Positions 23,737 through 23,751 of a stretch of 23,751 bases of DNA are shown here, piece after piece (the first letter of the stretch is position 1; each line of letters starts with the position of its first letter). This DNA is from an uncultured Holdemanella sp. (GTDB lineage Bacteria; Bacillota_I; Bacilli_A; Erysipelotrichales; Erysipelotrichaceae): positions 1 to 23,751 of the forward strand of contig NZ_CAKVJB010000035.1 in the NCBI RefSeq assembly GCF_934754935.1, given 5' to 3'. The notes below the pieces were generated by a model that saw only the letters and a program-made list of their open reading frames with translations, made no database searches and was not told the origin of the DNA. A program made the translations under genes and the position numbers.

Positions 23737-23751
23737 ATTTGAAAGCACGAC

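Overview
The window is very AT-rich, uses strong Shine-Dalgarno sequences and U-tract terminators, and carries PTS, RpiR, YitT and BcrA-type ABC genes. This fits a low-GC Firmicute, most likely a gut Erysipelotrichales-type bacterium (inferred from style and gene content, not from a marker gene).

Region 1 (1-12300) is an accessory island for peptide or antimicrobial transport. It begins with an XRE/TPR regulator of the RRNPP (Rgg/PlcR/NprR) kind. Its frame ends at A_AAA_AAG followed directly by TGA, and a coherent 26-codon tail continues in the -1 frame. A roughly 330-bp non-coding stretch bounded by a 75-bp direct repeat follows. Then comes a nine-gene, one-direction cluster: ATPase + permease + permease, the same three-gene module again, a small two-helix membrane protein, a large multi-pass protein of the bacteriocin-associated immunity (MacB/FtsX-like) kind, and a LolD/MacB-type ATPase as in lactococcin-972-type loci. 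No bacteriocin precursor is recognisable. Degenerate tandem arrays of 22-23-bp units, each ending in a hairpin unit, lie at both edges of the island (1-68 and 12121-12205).

Region 2 (12300-14290) is on the minus strand: an intact AAA/DUF4143 ATPase with its own promoter, and a decayed piece of an AlbA_2/HATPase_c_4 protein.

Region 3 (14295-22634) holds a GT2-GtrA glycosyltransferase, an RpiR-type regulator, an oppositely oriented IS110-family element, and a sugar operon. The operon encodes a GH4 6-phospho-beta-glucosidase, an aldose 1-epimerase, a PTS EIICB and an EIIA. The PTS imports and phosphorylates a beta-glucoside, GH4 splits the phosphorylated disaccharide, and the epimerase interconverts the anomers of the freed sugar. 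The IS sits exactly between the regulator's terminator and the operon's promoter/palindrome. Region 4 (22634-23751) holds a YitT-type membrane protein on the minus strand and an orphan plus-strand terminator.
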